Origin: Apostichopus japonicus
Taxonomy: Eukaryota; Echinodermata; Holothuroidea; Aspidochirotida; Stichopodidae
Direction: 5' to 3'
NCBI RefSeq assembly: GCF_037975245.1
Contig: NC_092563.1
Span: forward strand, 23,528,960-23,592,959
DNA: 64,000 nt
Part shown: piece by piece, positions 1-11,261 of the stretch
Numbering within the stretch: position 1 is the stretch's first letter
How the letters are laid out: each line of letters starts with the position of its first letter
Position numbers and translations under genes: made by a program
Notes under the pieces: model-generated
What the model saw: the letters and a program-made list of their open reading frames with translations, nothing else
The model's database searches: none
What the model was told of the DNA's origin: nothing

Positions 1-1011
1 TGGATGGCGCCTTATGTAGACCCTTTCCGCGTTCCATACTATACCTCATTTCGGTATCCATATACCTCAGCTGAGAAAACTTTCCAGCTGAGCTACAAAC
101 TGGCAACGAGTACTGCCTTTCAAACAGTAAAGCCTTCACGGTTTTGAAGCGTGACACGAAAATGTACTTTCATTTATTTCCTGATGACCCAGCCAGGTGA
201 AAGCTGAACAGCTGCTTGTACGGATGAACATTAACTTCAAAGGACGGGGAAACAACACAGGCTCAGTTACTATAAAACAACACACAAGTATAGGACAACA
301 CGGCCCGGGTATGTATATATGTTTATTATAGGAAGAAATAGACTATAATGCCTGCTTGCATAAAGTTATAACATAATATACATATAATTCGACGTGATAT
401 TTCTCGTCTACATGAAAATGGTCCCGATGGGTGCAGGCTTTCCGAATCTTGTCTTTTCTTTTGTACCCTAAAAACTATTGCTTTAACTGTATAAGCCTGT
501 ATAAAAGGGAACACAAGTCAACATGTGTAATGTAATAAATCACCGATTGTATGACGATCGAAGCCACGTCTTTCATAGATTCTCTAAACGGACGGTCAGA
601 ACACATGAAACTGTGCATGTTGTTCCAAATATTAGTTTATTAAATACAGATATAAGCCGACTGCGGTATCAGACAAATGAATTGTTAGTGCTTAATTTTG
701 TTTGGTTCCTACGCCCTTGGGCTGCAGGGTACAAAGTCTACGATATCAATATGTTGTATACTTGCTCAAAAGCACATAGTATGTTTATAGCTACACATGG
801 CTGGCCGCTGTTCAACAACTGCACACGTTCAAATGCCTATATTATTTGTATATAGGTATACATCACTACATTATAGGCCTATAACCGATGGACGCCCGTA
901 GTGCAGGAACGTGACGCGGTGACCGTGTATGCTTTACACTACCGTGCGCAGTAGTAATGGTAGAAATCCGTATAAAAATATACCGTAAGGTATATGCTGA
1001 TGCTGGATTGA

Positions 1012-1020
<9 letters not shown>
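1..1020. other. Intergenic, no gene recognised
   Basis: Open frames here, such as 523-855, show no domain, no splice context and no recognisable composition. I see no repeat family in this stretch. Confidence 0.5.
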
Positions 1021-1059
<39 letters not shown>

Positions 1060-1130
1060 CTATATATATATAGGCTATATATATATATAGGCTATATATA
1101 TATATATAGGCTATATATATATATATATAT
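1021..1130. repeat. (TA)n microsatellite with GGC interruptions
   Basis: A run of TA dinucleotides is broken several times by taggcta. It directly abuts the SINE copy on its right, as is common where SINEs end in or insert next to TA tracts. Frames through it translate to alternating I/Y and are not genes. Confidence 0.95.
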
Positions 1131-1250
1131 ATTTCCATTGTTAAGTGGTTAGGGTGTCCGCGTACTGAGCGGAAGGCCCGGGTTCGAACCCCTGTGGAGG
1201 CTGGAAGTTTTTTCACTGTTCTTGATTTTCCAACAATTTACGATTTTCAA
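1131..1250 (+). mobile_element. tRNA-derived SINE, family A, copy 1 (5'-truncated)
   Basis: The copy contains a box-A-like part (AAGTGGTTAGGGTGTCCGC) and a box-B-like part (GGGTTCGAACCCC), followed by the family body GGAGGCTGGAAGTTTTTTC. It ends in a TTTTCCAAC segment leading into a TA-rich tail. The same order occurs in copies at 1307-1493 and 6393-6583. SINEs with such boxes are transcribed by RNA polymerase III and mobilised by a partner LINE; the partner is not identified here. The left part present in the other two copies is missing. Confidence 0.8.
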
Positions 1251-1306
1251 TTATATATAGTTATATATATAGTTATATATATATATTAATGAAATCGTTA
1301 TATATA

Positions 1307-1493
1307 TTAATGAGTTGGAAAATCAAGGACTGTGAAAAAACTTCCAGCCTCCACCGGGATTCGAACCCAGGCCTCCCGCTTTGTACGTCGACACGAACCA
1401 ACTAGGTCATGGACGCTGATTGTATGTCCAGAGGTTCTAAACCGGTAAGGAAGGTAATTCCACTGTAGGCGTTTGTCACCTGTATCGAACAAT
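1307..1493 (-). mobile_element. tRNA-derived SINE, family A, copy 2
   Basis: Reading on the minus strand: a head segment ending GCGTCCATGACC, a box A (TAGTTGGTT), a box B (GGGTTCGAATCCCGG), the GGAGGCTGGAAG body and the tail TTTTCCAACTCATTA. It lies tail to tail with copy 1, and the two share the TA-rich interval at about 1250-1310. It is the fullest copy together with 6393-6583. It is not a functional tRNA gene because no acceptor-stem complement can be formed. Confidence 0.85.
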
Positions 1494-2892
1494 ACTAGTT
1501 CTGTTTTTGATGACTATAAAAGTAAATAGGGATAAGAAATAGCTCCAACCCGTAGCTCGCTACGTTTCTATTTAAGTCAGCATTTCAGTCTTTTATTAGG
1601 AGACTCTCTTTAATCTTCCTCCTGCAGAACCACTGGGGCTCATTACCAATAGCGGCACAATGGTCAACTATATATCTGTCATACCACTTGCTACACATTC
1701 AATTCTTATTTACGGCTTGGCTTGCCTATAAAGAGTGGTTATTCTGTGTAAAAAGCGCCAGGGGTGCATTCTGTACAATCATAACACTTGGGTAATACGC
1801 CCTTAATGACAGTTATTCAAAGCCAATTTATTCGTTTTAACCAGGGAGTTGAATCACTGTGGTCGAGTGGTACGTAGTGGTATTATATATATCTATATAA
1901 TATATATATTATGCAGGTATACAGTCACTATCAATAATGATAAAAAGATACTGAAATACTGTACACTGCGTTATTATGAGCATTGCAGTGATATATCATA
2001 TGGAAAGTTCATTTCCATGAACTTCCATGGGCGTCTGCTGCAGGAATTGGGTGCACTTTCCCCTGAAAATCAAAGCAGTAACCATATAGCCGAGCAAGAA
2101 ATATCTCAACATGCGATACAGATTCTGGGCGCTTCGCCCCATGCACCAATGAGTATTCCCAGTCAATTATAACAGTGTTCCTAATTGGAAATGCATCCTG
2201 GTGATATACAGCTGTACTGATAGAACACAATTATTGTCACTTTGTTGGTTTCAATTTTTAAAACATTGCTCGACCAGTCACCGACATGCATGTCGGTCTT
2301 TAATACAAATACAAAAGGTAATGTCTACAAATCAATCTACTATTTATTCCCTTGAGAGAGGAGCATGTCAACTTGTAAATGGCTTCACTGCTGCCAAATT
2401 TGCGGAAATTACCGACCAAATCGGATAGCATTCAGCCAACTAGTTACATATAGAGTACGGTGTTGGTGATCTGTAGGAACAAATCTAGACAGCGGGGGGG
2501 GGGGGGGGGGGTTGTTATGGGCCAATGCAGCTGACTGGGACATGAGAACCAAACATAAACGTTGCTCACACAAGCCCAAACCATTACAAGGCAAGGGTGA
2601 ATTTGGACTCTTTATTTGGGAGCCCAATTATATTACTGCACTGTTCTTTATTACGACCTTTTCCCCCAAAGCTATAGACGAATAACATAATAATAATAAT
2701 AATCAGCAGTTATTTTTTCGACGCTTAAGCGACCACAAATGTGGGAGAAGCCCGCAAGGGCTTATGGATTACAACTTACACGTCGGGTGGCTTCCAATTC
2801 AACATTTTAACTCAAATTTGGAATCTTTTCAATTTAGAAAGTCATTTCAGGTGGGAAAACCGTAGATTGCTCTTGGATGAAAAACCCACCTT
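1494..2892. other. Intergenic, no gene recognised
   Basis: Contains a poly-G run at about 2493-2511 and a short AAT microsatellite near 2688-2702. The open frames show no recognisable domain. Confidence 0.5.
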
Positions 2893-3000
2893 ACTATGGC
2901 CCGGCCGCGAATTTTTTTTCCCAAACAGGTTTGCAATTGTGTGTAAATAGTCGCTCATGATTGGTCGGAGAAGTTACGTCATCACAATGGAAACCTTCAC
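2893..3000 (+). mobile_element. SINE family B, 3' body fragment
   Basis: The block GGCCCGGCCGCGAATTTT, followed by CCCAAACAGGTTTGCAATT, matches the body of the fuller minus-strand copy at about 4490-4740. The TTACGTCATCA segment that follows also corresponds to the TGACGTCAGCATCA segment there. Only the part after the tRNA-like head is preserved. Confidence 0.7.
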
Positions 3001-3728
3001 TTCAAAATGTCTGCATCCATTCGTTGCAACGAAGATATACCCGTTCAAAATTACCCGAAGCTTTTCGTTAATATATGTAGATGTGTTTGGAATTGGTTTA
3101 GACATATTGAGCACACTAGTATTGTATGATCTACTTTGATCGAAGATTTCTGTGAAGGCATTAATCGATAACTTCGTACAGGGGTACATAACACATGCGC
3201 TGTAGGCCTATATGTATTAAAACTGTGTATAGTAAAGGCTTCATAATTGACGCACCCCCGTAATTGACGCACCTTCAGTTATTACTAGCAACGATAGAAC
3301 AGGCCACTTAAACTTTTTGCAGTCTAGCAGAATTAGAATTTGCTGACCAAATTGTGACACTTTTTAAGCTTTTAAAACCCTCCCCCTAGTTTTGCACGTT
3401 TTTTTGGGCATTTGGAAATCTTACACCCTAAAAATAACCAACATTACCTCAATATGATAACACTACTCTCTGGGACCTGACCTGTCTGAGCTTAGATGCT
3501 CAGAGCATAGCAAACAACATCTAAAGTCAATGGATGTATACTAAGGCCTACACTACAGTTAGCTTATCGACGAATGTGTCAATTTAGGGGTATGAAAGAA
3601 CTTCACACGGCAGACATTTTGTGGTCAAATTCTGCTGAAGTGTACGGTGCATAAGCACAGAACCTTAAATATTTTGAGATCGTAACATTTCTGAGGAACT
3701 ACACATATGAAAAACACATACAGTTGAG

Positions 3729-4183
3729 CAAGGGCGGCGGAACCGGGGGGGCACAGGGGGCACGTGCCCCCCCACTTTTCCTCAGGGTTAAAAATGTGCC
3801 CTTTTTCTACATAAAAATTGAGGTGTCTCAAGTTAGCAAGAGGCCAGGGAACCGGAATGAACACTCGGGAAGGGCCGTTTCTGGCCATCTGAGGGGTTTG
3901 TAAAACCAAAAATTTTCTTGTACGCTCCGCGCCAACCGATGGTGGCGCTCGGCTCAGATAGTCGTGCATACAACTTTGGATATTGCAGAGCTAGTATGCA
4001 TATTTTCTATGAAAGGGGTGGGGGGGGGGCGTTGATGGAGTGATGTGTATACGCAAAAAAGATAATATAATAAGTTATAAAGGGTACTAAATATAAGGCT
4101 ACATCAGTCCAATCGAATTTCTGCAAAGTGCCCTTTGATGTCGGTGCCCCCCCCCCAGATTAAAAGTGCTTCCGCCGCCCTTG
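3729..4183. mobile_element. hAT-type non-autonomous DNA element (MITE)
   Basis: The ends are inverted: the left begins CAAGGGCGGCGGAA and the right ends TTCCGCCGCCCTTG. The exact 8-bp direct repeat CAGTTGAG flanks it (3721-3728 and 4184-4191). An 8-bp target duplication with CA...TG ends is typical of the hAT superfamily. Inside each end lies a poly-G/poly-C run. An internal block near 3867-3965 is shared with the element at 21075-21791. There is no transposase frame, so it would need a partner in trans. Confidence 0.88.
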
Positions 4184-4489
4184 CAGTTGAGTGATTTGGA
4201 TTTTTCCTTGATAGACATCGTTGATCAAATCCTTAAGTGCGTCAATTATGAGCCCACCATGCTACACAGTGCAGTGACGGAAATATATCATATTGTACAC
4301 TATACTGTTTTGCGTATATTCGTTCAAGACTGTACTCGCGTCGTGAAGTTGATTTTGGTGTAGGCCTACCCTTTCCACGAAACGAATTCTGATTTTAACA
4401 GAACGGCTGACGAATCTTGAATGACGTAAACACGAACCCGATAGAATGTAGCGTATGTATCATAAGTAAGGTCAACATGTTATCCAAGC

Positions 4490-4740
4490 ATTAAAAGTAA
4501 AGTTAGGGCGTTTGCAGGGAAATCGCGTAACAAGACTTTATTAAGTGTCAGTGTGTAACTCAGTGTATGCCTTCGATCTTCCAAGCGATTGTCATTATTG
4601 ATGCTGACGTCACGAGCAATCTGATTGGCTGAAAACTCCGTAATTGCAAACCTGTTTGGGAAAAGAAAATTCGCGGCCCGGCCGGGAATCGAACCCCGAA
4701 CCTCCCGATTGCTAAGCCTCATTGCTTCAAATGCCATCAA
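4490..4740 (-). mobile_element. tRNA-derived SINE, family B
   Basis: On the minus strand a tRNA-like head with a clear box B (GGTTCGATTCCCGGCC) is followed by the body GCGAATTTTCTTTTCCCAAA and a TGACGTCA-containing segment. A partial copy of the same body is at 2893-3000 on the other strand. Box A is degenerate, and the 3' boundary is uncertain. Confidence 0.72.
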
Positions 4741-5143
4741 CAACAACAACAACAAACGGTTCGGTGTTTACGGTTAACCAGTTAATTCTTATTGTAAACC
4801 GGTTAGTTATTCTTTGCACAGTTAACCGGTTATTGAAAACAAACCCGAAGAGTGCCTGTCCCGCTTCCCTCTCCCTAGACTTTGTTCTGCCGACGCCCAC
4901 GCCATGAACCACCAAAAAAAAGAACACACTTCCTATCACAGTATATCCTTCACAAGCACGAACATTTGCTATAATGGATTATGTGGATAATTATTAGGCA
5001 GTGCATGTACAAGATTACTGGTCAGACTGTATATAAATGAACGGCATTCATTGATTTTCTGATAATCAAACTATATCGAATAAGCCTCTTGATATTATTA
5101 TGTTAAATATTGAATTGTTCCTTTCTTGTAGGTTGGACTAAAC

Positions 5144-6169
5144 ATGGCAGCCAAAGAGGTAAATACTTATTTGCCATTAGCGCTTTCAACTTCGACATCA
5201 GCAGACGATAGTCTCCCAGAGGAAACAGCATCACCAAATGGGGTTAATGTTAGGTTATGCTCTCCCGTGGTGTCCTACATATCGAAATATGTTGGATCTC
5301 TTATAACTTTAACTGCAATCGTTATAATGTCACTTGCAGATACGTGTATTGAAATCGGTACAGATCTGTACCATCCGTTTCAAGTAACGTTTATTTTCGC
5401 TTCCGCCATGTTTGCGACCAGCTTGACCTGTTCGATCGTCAGTGGACAAGCGAGAAACATCGGCAAAGTCAAGGAGGCATGGGTTTATTTACTTCTTTGT
5501 GGCATTACGAACTGTACTGGGCTGACGTTTATCAACGCTTCCATCAATCTCATGCCAGTCGGCGATGCAATCACAATTTTAAGATGTATGCCAATATTTG
5601 CTGGCGTTTTTGGATGGATTTGGTTAAACCAAAAACTTGGGATTTTAGATTTATTATTTACATTATGTTGTATCGTCGGCGTGACTCTCATAGCCAGACC
5701 TTCCTTCATGTTTCCAAACGAAGATGGACTTCAAACTCCGTCTCTCGTCGGTGTTACTCTTGCTTTGGGTAGCGCAGTGATGTTTGCATTGAGTTTTGTA
5801 TTAGGTGTGAAATTATCAGATAAAGAGATACACCCGTTTATAACAATATCAGTTAACGCGGTTTGCACGGTGGTACTAAATGGAACGTTGGTTTTGATTT
5901 TTAGCTGTTGGACCACTCTGGATTCTGGGTACCACATCGTTGCTATGGTAGTTGGTGGTATATGCCAAGCTATTGGTCAAATTCTAGTCTTTATTGCACT
6001 ATCTAAAGAACGGACCGTTGTCGTCACGGTGATTCTAGCATTTGAAATTGTTATTATTTACGTATTGCAGATAGTCATAATACGCATTATTCCTCATTGG
6101 TTGTCTGGTGTCGCTGCCTTGTTAATACTTTTCTCGTGTGTAGGAATCACTATTAGTAAAGTTGAATGA
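5144..6169 (+). CDS. SLC35G-like transporter of the drug/metabolite (EamA) superfamily
   Basis: The 341-residue protein has a polar N-terminus of about 45 residues and then about ten hydrophobic helices, starting KYVGSLITLTAIVIMSLAD and ending near LSGVAALLILFSCVGITI. This is the two-times-five-helix layout of EamA/DMT transporters. The helix-four region LMPVGDAITILRCMPIFAGV resembles the SLC35G (TMEM20) group, and the length fits that family. These are membrane permeases whose substrates are mostly unassigned, so none is claimed. The start at 5144 has AACATGG context and lies 12 bases after a probable splice acceptor (CTTTCTTGTAG), so a 5' non-coding exon is likely. An AATAAA follows at once. 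The frame is intact. Confidence 0.9.
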   Translation: MAAKEVNTYLPLALSTSTSADDSLPEETASPNGVNVRLCSPVVSYISKYVGSLITLTAIVIMSLADTCIEIGTDLYHPFQVTFIFASAMFATSLTCSIVSGQARNIGKVKEAWVYLLLCGITNCTGLTFINASINLMPVGDAITILRCMPIFAGVFGWIWLNQKLGILDLLFTLCCIVGVTLIARPSFMFPNEDGLQTPSLVGVTLALGSAVMFALSFVLGVKLSDKEIHPFITISVNAVCTVVLNGTLVLIFSCWTTLDSGYHIVAMVVGGICQAIGQILVFIALSKERTVVVTVILAFEIVIIYVLQIVIIRIIPHWLSGVAALLILFSCVGITISKVE

Positions 6170-6174
6170 AGTAT

Positions 6175-6180
6175 AATAAA
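6175..6180 (+). promoter_or_regulatory. Candidate polyadenylation signal of the transporter
   Basis: AATAAA begins five bases after the stop codon's last base. Using it would give a very short 3' UTR; another AATAAA is near 6306. No cleavage site can be proved from sequence alone. Confidence 0.4.
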
Positions 6181-6392
6181 TATTAAGAACAGTTGTTTGG
6201 AAGTTTTAATATATAACTTACATCAATTTACATTTGTTCACACGTCTTAAATGTTATGGAGCGGAAATTTGTTGAACATCGGGCAAACATTATGATGATT
6301 CCATGGTAATAAAATGTCCAAATTGTTCTTAATCATGTTAATATGGTAATGTGAAATAAAATGTGGTATAGTGGTGGAAATACATATATTGT

Positions 6393-6583
6393 AATGGGTT
6401 GGAAAATCCAGAACAGTGAAAAGACTTCAGCCTCCACCGGGATTCGAGCCCGGGCCTCAAGCTTTATATGCGGACACCCTAACCAACTAGGCCAAGGACG
6501 CTGATTGTATTTCCAGAGGTTCGAAACCAGTGAGGAAGTCATCATTCCACTGTATAGGCTTTCGTCACCTATGTCAAACAATG
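6393..6583 (-). mobile_element. tRNA-derived SINE, family A, copy 3
   Basis: The minus strand has a head beginning near GTTTGACATAGGTGACG, box A (TAGTTGGTTAGGGTGTCCGC), box B (GGCTCGAATCCCGG), the GGAGGCTGAAG body and the tail TTTTCCAACCCATTA. It is collinear with copy 2 at 1307-1493 across its whole length and lies just downstream of the transporter gene. Confidence 0.85.
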
Positions 6584-6837
6584 CTTGTTAAAAAAAAATT
6601 ATGGATGCGTTTATGTAAATATATCAATCTCATGAAGTTAGCATGTCCGTTTTTTATTCTTCAGAATTTCTCCTTTCTTCTTCATTACTACTATTACAAG
6701 ATGAAGTAAAACGAGGGGACTTTCTTAAATAGACAACTGCAACGTGTGCTTCCTTATTTAAATGCTACTGAACTTTTGAAACTGGTGGTTGTTTTTTTCT
6801 TCAAGCTGTGTATACCTATGTCAAATGAATAGTTCAC

Positions 6838-6983
<146 letters not shown>

Positions 6984-6999
6984 GCGTGCGTGCGTGTTT

Positions 7000-7760
7000 G
7001 TGTGTGTAAACAAGTTTGCATATAGCTCTTAGGTAAAATTGTCTTATGTCTGATCCAATCGTCATTACCAACATCAGAAGCCTATATGTATATAGTCTAG
7101 TTTTCAGTCGTTTCTATAGTTGTAGTTGTATAGTTGCAGTCACTAAGTTGGCCCCAGGCTAGATGATGAGAGGGAAGTCAGGGGCGACAACCCCGGGACT
7201 CGGGTTCAATCTGTCCTTCAACTCTTCAACTATGTCCCAAATTTTAGGCATTTACTCGGTAATTTGTCACATGAAATATGCATTTATTACTCTATAATGG
7301 TATGATAATTCTACTCACATCTTCCGGTTATGCATTTGTTCCAAATTTTACACGCCTTTTGTTTTTGTATTCATAAGTTTGCACAAATGAGTTCTGAAGA
7401 GGAGTAAAAACAGCCAAATGAAGAGAAAAGATATTTGTGATTTTATCTGTTTAATTGAGTATATTTTTGGCGTGAATGAATGAATGAAAACTACAAGTGA
7501 TCACCTCCAATGTCTTGCCTACTCAATAGCTGACTTTTCACATACAAACACAAATGAAATCATAAATACAGAAATGTGTGGGCTCTCTTCGTCCAAACTA
7601 AAAAGTTGTTCCAGTGACATATCATTGCTGCTATACACATGATTGTAATGGGAATCATCCCCAATCCCTGGTGAACTGCAGAGTTAGCTTATGCCTATAA
7701 TTACCTCCAGCCTTTTCCACTGATACTGAAGTGTCTGCTTTATTTTATTGCATTCTTCTT
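7000..7760. other. Intergenic, no gene recognised
   Basis: Nothing identifiable between the TA tract and the 3' end of the non-LTR element. Confidence 0.45.
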
Positions 7761-7890
7761 GAAATTCAAATTCAAATTTATTAATTTATAAAGCGTTAAA
7801 TCTGTAAAATACATTCTAAAACGCTGTACAATAGTAAAACTACATATGAATATAATAATTAACAATTAATAACTAAAACGATGTTAAAAA

Positions 7891-10174
7891 CTATTGTTTA
7901 AAAACTGAGTAAAAAAGGTGAGTTTTCAAATCTCTCTTAAAAATAGTAAGACTATGTTGTGAACGAAGTGTCAGCGGAAGGGAGTTCCACAACCTAGGTG
8001 CATAGACGTGGAATGCACGTCCACCGAAGGTGGTGCACCTGTAACTCGGGGTACTCAACATAAAAGCATCATTGGACCTCAGGCGGTAGGTACTGTTGTG
8101 ACGCAGTTCAATCGACTCACCAAGATATTCAGGAGCCATATCATGTAGAATTTTAAAAACAATCAAGAGAACTTTAAAATGAATACGGAGCTGCACAGGA
8201 AGCCAATGTAAGTCTATGAGAGCAGGTGTAATGTGATCAGATTTTTTAAGACCTAGAACAAGTCTAGCAGCAGAATTCTGAACACGTTGCAATTTATTGA
8301 TCAAATAAGCGGGAGCACCATACATCAGACTGTTACAGTAATCAATTTGGCTAGTAATAAAGGCATGAATGAGTGAACAAGCAGCCTCATGAGTGAGATA
8401 GTCACGAATACGAGCAATATTATGAAGATGATAATATGCAACACTACAAACTTTCGAGACATGTTGGTCCATAGATAACTTCTCATCAAAAATAACACCT
8501 AGATTTCGCACTTTGGAACATGGTGTAATCTGTGCATCACCAACAGTGATATCACTAATGGTAACTTTTTCTAATTGTTGCCTACCACCCAATATGATGA
8601 ATTCAGTTTTACTGTCATTGATTTTCAGTTTATTGGTCAGCATCCAGTGTCTTACATCGGAGATACATTCCTGCAAGGCAGTCACTGCGAATTCCTCCTG
8701 AGCACGAGAGTCTGGTTTGAATCCAATGTACAGTTGGTGATCATCGGCATATCCTTGAGCACTAGGTAAATGGCGTTCAATAATCTCGAGAACCGGTGCA
8801 GCATAAACCGTGAACAGAACGGGTCCCAAACACGAGCCTTGTGGAACGCCAAATCTCAGTTGATATGATTTGGACAGCTTGTTATTTACCATAACTTGCT
8901 GGGTGCGTCTTTCGAGATATGATTTAAACCAACACAGGGCTGTGGAAAACACCCCAAGATGTGATTCAATAGTCTTTAACAATATCCCATGATCGATGGT
9001 GTCAAAGGCAGAGCTGAGGTCTAACATGACGAGAAGAACCACTTTCTGCCTGTCGAACTCCAGCCGCATATCCGACTGAACTTTGAGTAGTGAGGTCTCA
9101 GTACTATGAAACTGCCTGTATGCAGACTGATTAGGAGGTAGTAAATTGTTGTTCGATAAATGTAGTTGAAGCTGTCCAACAACTGCTCTTTCCACCAATT
9201 TTGACAGAAACGGAAGGTTACTCACAGGTCGGTAGTTGCTGAAAACATTCTCCGCCCCCGGTTTCTTCCAAATTGGCGTTACCACAGCGTTTTTCCAAAC
9301 TGGTGGAAAGTAGCCATGTTGCAGAGACATGTTTATCACCATAGTTAAAAATGGTAGAATCACCTCCGCACATTCCTTGAGCAACCACGTCGGAATTGGA
9401 TCGTTCACACAATGTTTGTTCGGAGACTGGCGGAGAAGTGCCCTAACGTCTTCCTCACTTAAAACAGAGAATGAATGGAAAGACGGTGTAGCGGAATGAG
9501 CAATATTCTGTCGACAGATATCAGGAACATCATCATTATCAAGTTCATCTCTGATCTTGTCAATTTTGGACATAAAATAGTCCCCGAAATCATTCGATAG
9601 TTCGTCCAAAGAAATAGTCGGTGGATATTGGATGTCACAATTCGGTTTCAGGAGGGAGTTCATTAGCTCAAATAGTCTTTTCGAATCAGAAGAACAGTCT
9701 ATTACCTTTTGTGAGTAGTGCTCAGTTTTAGCCCTGATAAGCTGAGCTCTAACCGAATTACGGTGATGTTGGAATTGTTGTTTTCGAAACTCTCTATCAA
9801 CAGGATCATCCACAGGACACTTTCGCCAACAACGCTCGGCTTTGCGGCGGGCACATTTGCCTTGTTTAATTTCATCATTCATCCATGGAACAACTGGTCT
9901 GATCGTGATGAGTTTAGTCTTAACAGGTGCGTGTTTGTCGATGAGTTCTCGGAGAGTTGTATTATAGAGTGCCACGATACGATCTAGATCCGTAGGAGAT
10001 GTTACTGTCATATCTGATGTAATGGTACACAGTGGGGAAGCCTGGATATCCCTTTTAAACATGGCGATGTCGATGGCTTTATATTTCCTAAAGGATATGG
10101 ATTTCCGATCAAGACGTAGTTTCGGAAATGCAAGGTCACTATGTACGAAGGCATGATCTGATATAAAGTGAGCG
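7891..10174 (-). CDS. Reverse transcriptase half of the non-LTR element ORF
   Basis: This uninterrupted part is about 760 residues. It opens with a linker (HFISDHAFVHSDL) that follows the endonuclease domain. Next is a basic helical region containing PWMNDEIKQGKCARRKAERC, then the RT palm and fingers with NYRPVSNLPFLSK, LLVMLDLSSAFDTIDH, FGVPQGSCLGPVLF and the catalytic YADD (8740-8751). The tail ends with HWLPVQLRIHFK and PRLWNSLP, typical of L2/CR1 ORF2 C-termini. No stop or frameshift is seen, so the copy was probably recently active. The ATG at 10182 lies inside the inserted element and is accidental; the natural frame continues from the endonuclease part. Confidence 0.93.
10169..10174. 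repeat. Left target-site duplication of the inserted element
   Basis: TGAGCG here is repeated at 11779-11784, immediately outside the two inverted ends. Confidence 0.85.
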
Positions 10175-10201
10175 TATGGCAAGCCGTTTTAACATTTACC
10201 T

Positions 10202-10640
10202 CGCAATTCGACTTAAGTGGAATACATTTCACTTAAGTGGAATTCAATTTCACTTAAGCAGAATACTATTTAACTTAAGTGGAATTCTATTTCACTTAAG
10301 TGGAATACCATTCCACTTAAGCTTAATTGTATTTTACTTAAGCTGAATTCATCAACTTGTCACTGCATTTTACTTAAGCTAAATTCTATTTCACTTAAGT
10401 GGAATTGCATTCCACTTAAGTGGAATTGTATTCCACTTAAGTGGAAATGCATTTCACTTAAGTGCAATTGTATTCTACTTAAGTGGAATACAATTCCACT
10501 TAAGTGGATTGTCCTGTCTATTTCACTTAAGTGGAAATGCATTCCACTTAAGTGAAATGTGATTGGATAGTCTATTTCACTTAAGTGGAATGTGATTGGC
10601 TAGTCTATTCCACTTAAGTGGAATGTGATTGGCTAGTACA
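10202..10640. repeat. Left array of CTTAAG-centred palindromes, 18 units
   Basis: Eighteen CTTAAG cores occur, most within TTCCACTTAAGTGGAA or a near variant. Core-to-core spacing is mostly 21 bp. The last three units are spaced more widely by a GTGATTGG(C/A)TAGT insert. Units 6-8 carry CTTAAGCT variants. Confidence 0.93.
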
Positions 10641-10854
10641 TTTACCGCCAAACTTTGCCCATGCCTTTGCGCGCCATTATAAACAACTTGCCGCGATACG
10701 TGTACGTACGTACGTGGTGTCGATATGTGCACAATGAATATCGGCTGTCCATCGGGATCCAGCTAGCACTTAACATCCGTGCAAGGTGTGTACGTACGTA
10801 CCTGACCTGGTACCTGACGAATACCATTACCAAAATAAAGCCATGGCACATACA

Positions 10855-11166
10855 TTATAAGTGGTTGGAGCTACAGCCGAAAACGCATTGACAAGGGCAA
10901 GAAAACGTTTTACTTTTTGTGGATTTGGGGTTTTGGATGGAATCTTTTATTTCGTCAAAAGTTTCACTATCTAAAAAGTTACGAATTCTGCCCATGTTAC
11001 TTAAACAAGATGTAAGTCGACTCTGTTGTGCATCATACTGATTGTTCCCCTGTGCAAGTGAGGAAACAACACTTCGAATTGTGTCTCTAACAACAACAAT
11101 TATTTGATCGCATTCCAGCAATGTTAGATGTGAATGATTAGCCGTAGCCATGATGTACACGTGCAA
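10855..11166 (-). CDS. Small ORF in the core of the palindrome-array element, unknown function
   Basis: The frame encodes 103 residues; an alternative start at the internal MATANHS would give 98. I do not recognise it. It has a likely amphipathic helical N-terminal half (LTLLECDQIIVVVRDTIRS), a polar middle and a Cys-rich end (CPCQCVFGCSS). No catalytic motif of any transposase family is visible. It might be the first exon of a spliced gene, a captured host fragment or chance. Its composition is more protein-like than other ORFs of this size nearby, but that is only an impression. Confidence 0.35.
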   Translation of the reverse strand: MHVYIMATANHSHLTLLECDQIIVVVRDTIRSVVSSLAQGNNQYDAQQSRLTSCLSNMGRIRNFLDSETFDEIKDSIQNPKSTKSKTFSCPCQCVFGCSSNHL

Positions 11167-11261
11167 CGAGGATCGACTAAATCATCATATGTGATGAGCA
11201 ATTGAATGCGTTACGACGAACATTACCCTAAATTGTTTTTATATGTAAGCCACATATCAAC

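Noticed and set aside
1150-1200. A tRNA gene, from its GGTTCGAACCC box
   Set aside because: No acceptor stem or complete cloverleaf; the same segment recurs with a fixed non-tRNA tail, so it is a SINE.
866-1216. 116-residue frame rich in I and Y
   Set aside because: It is the TA microsatellite translated, joined to SINE sequence.
10202-10640. Bacterial-style operator array or origin iterons
   Set aside because: It is confined between transposon ends in animal DNA. A binding role is possible but there is no basis to call it an origin.
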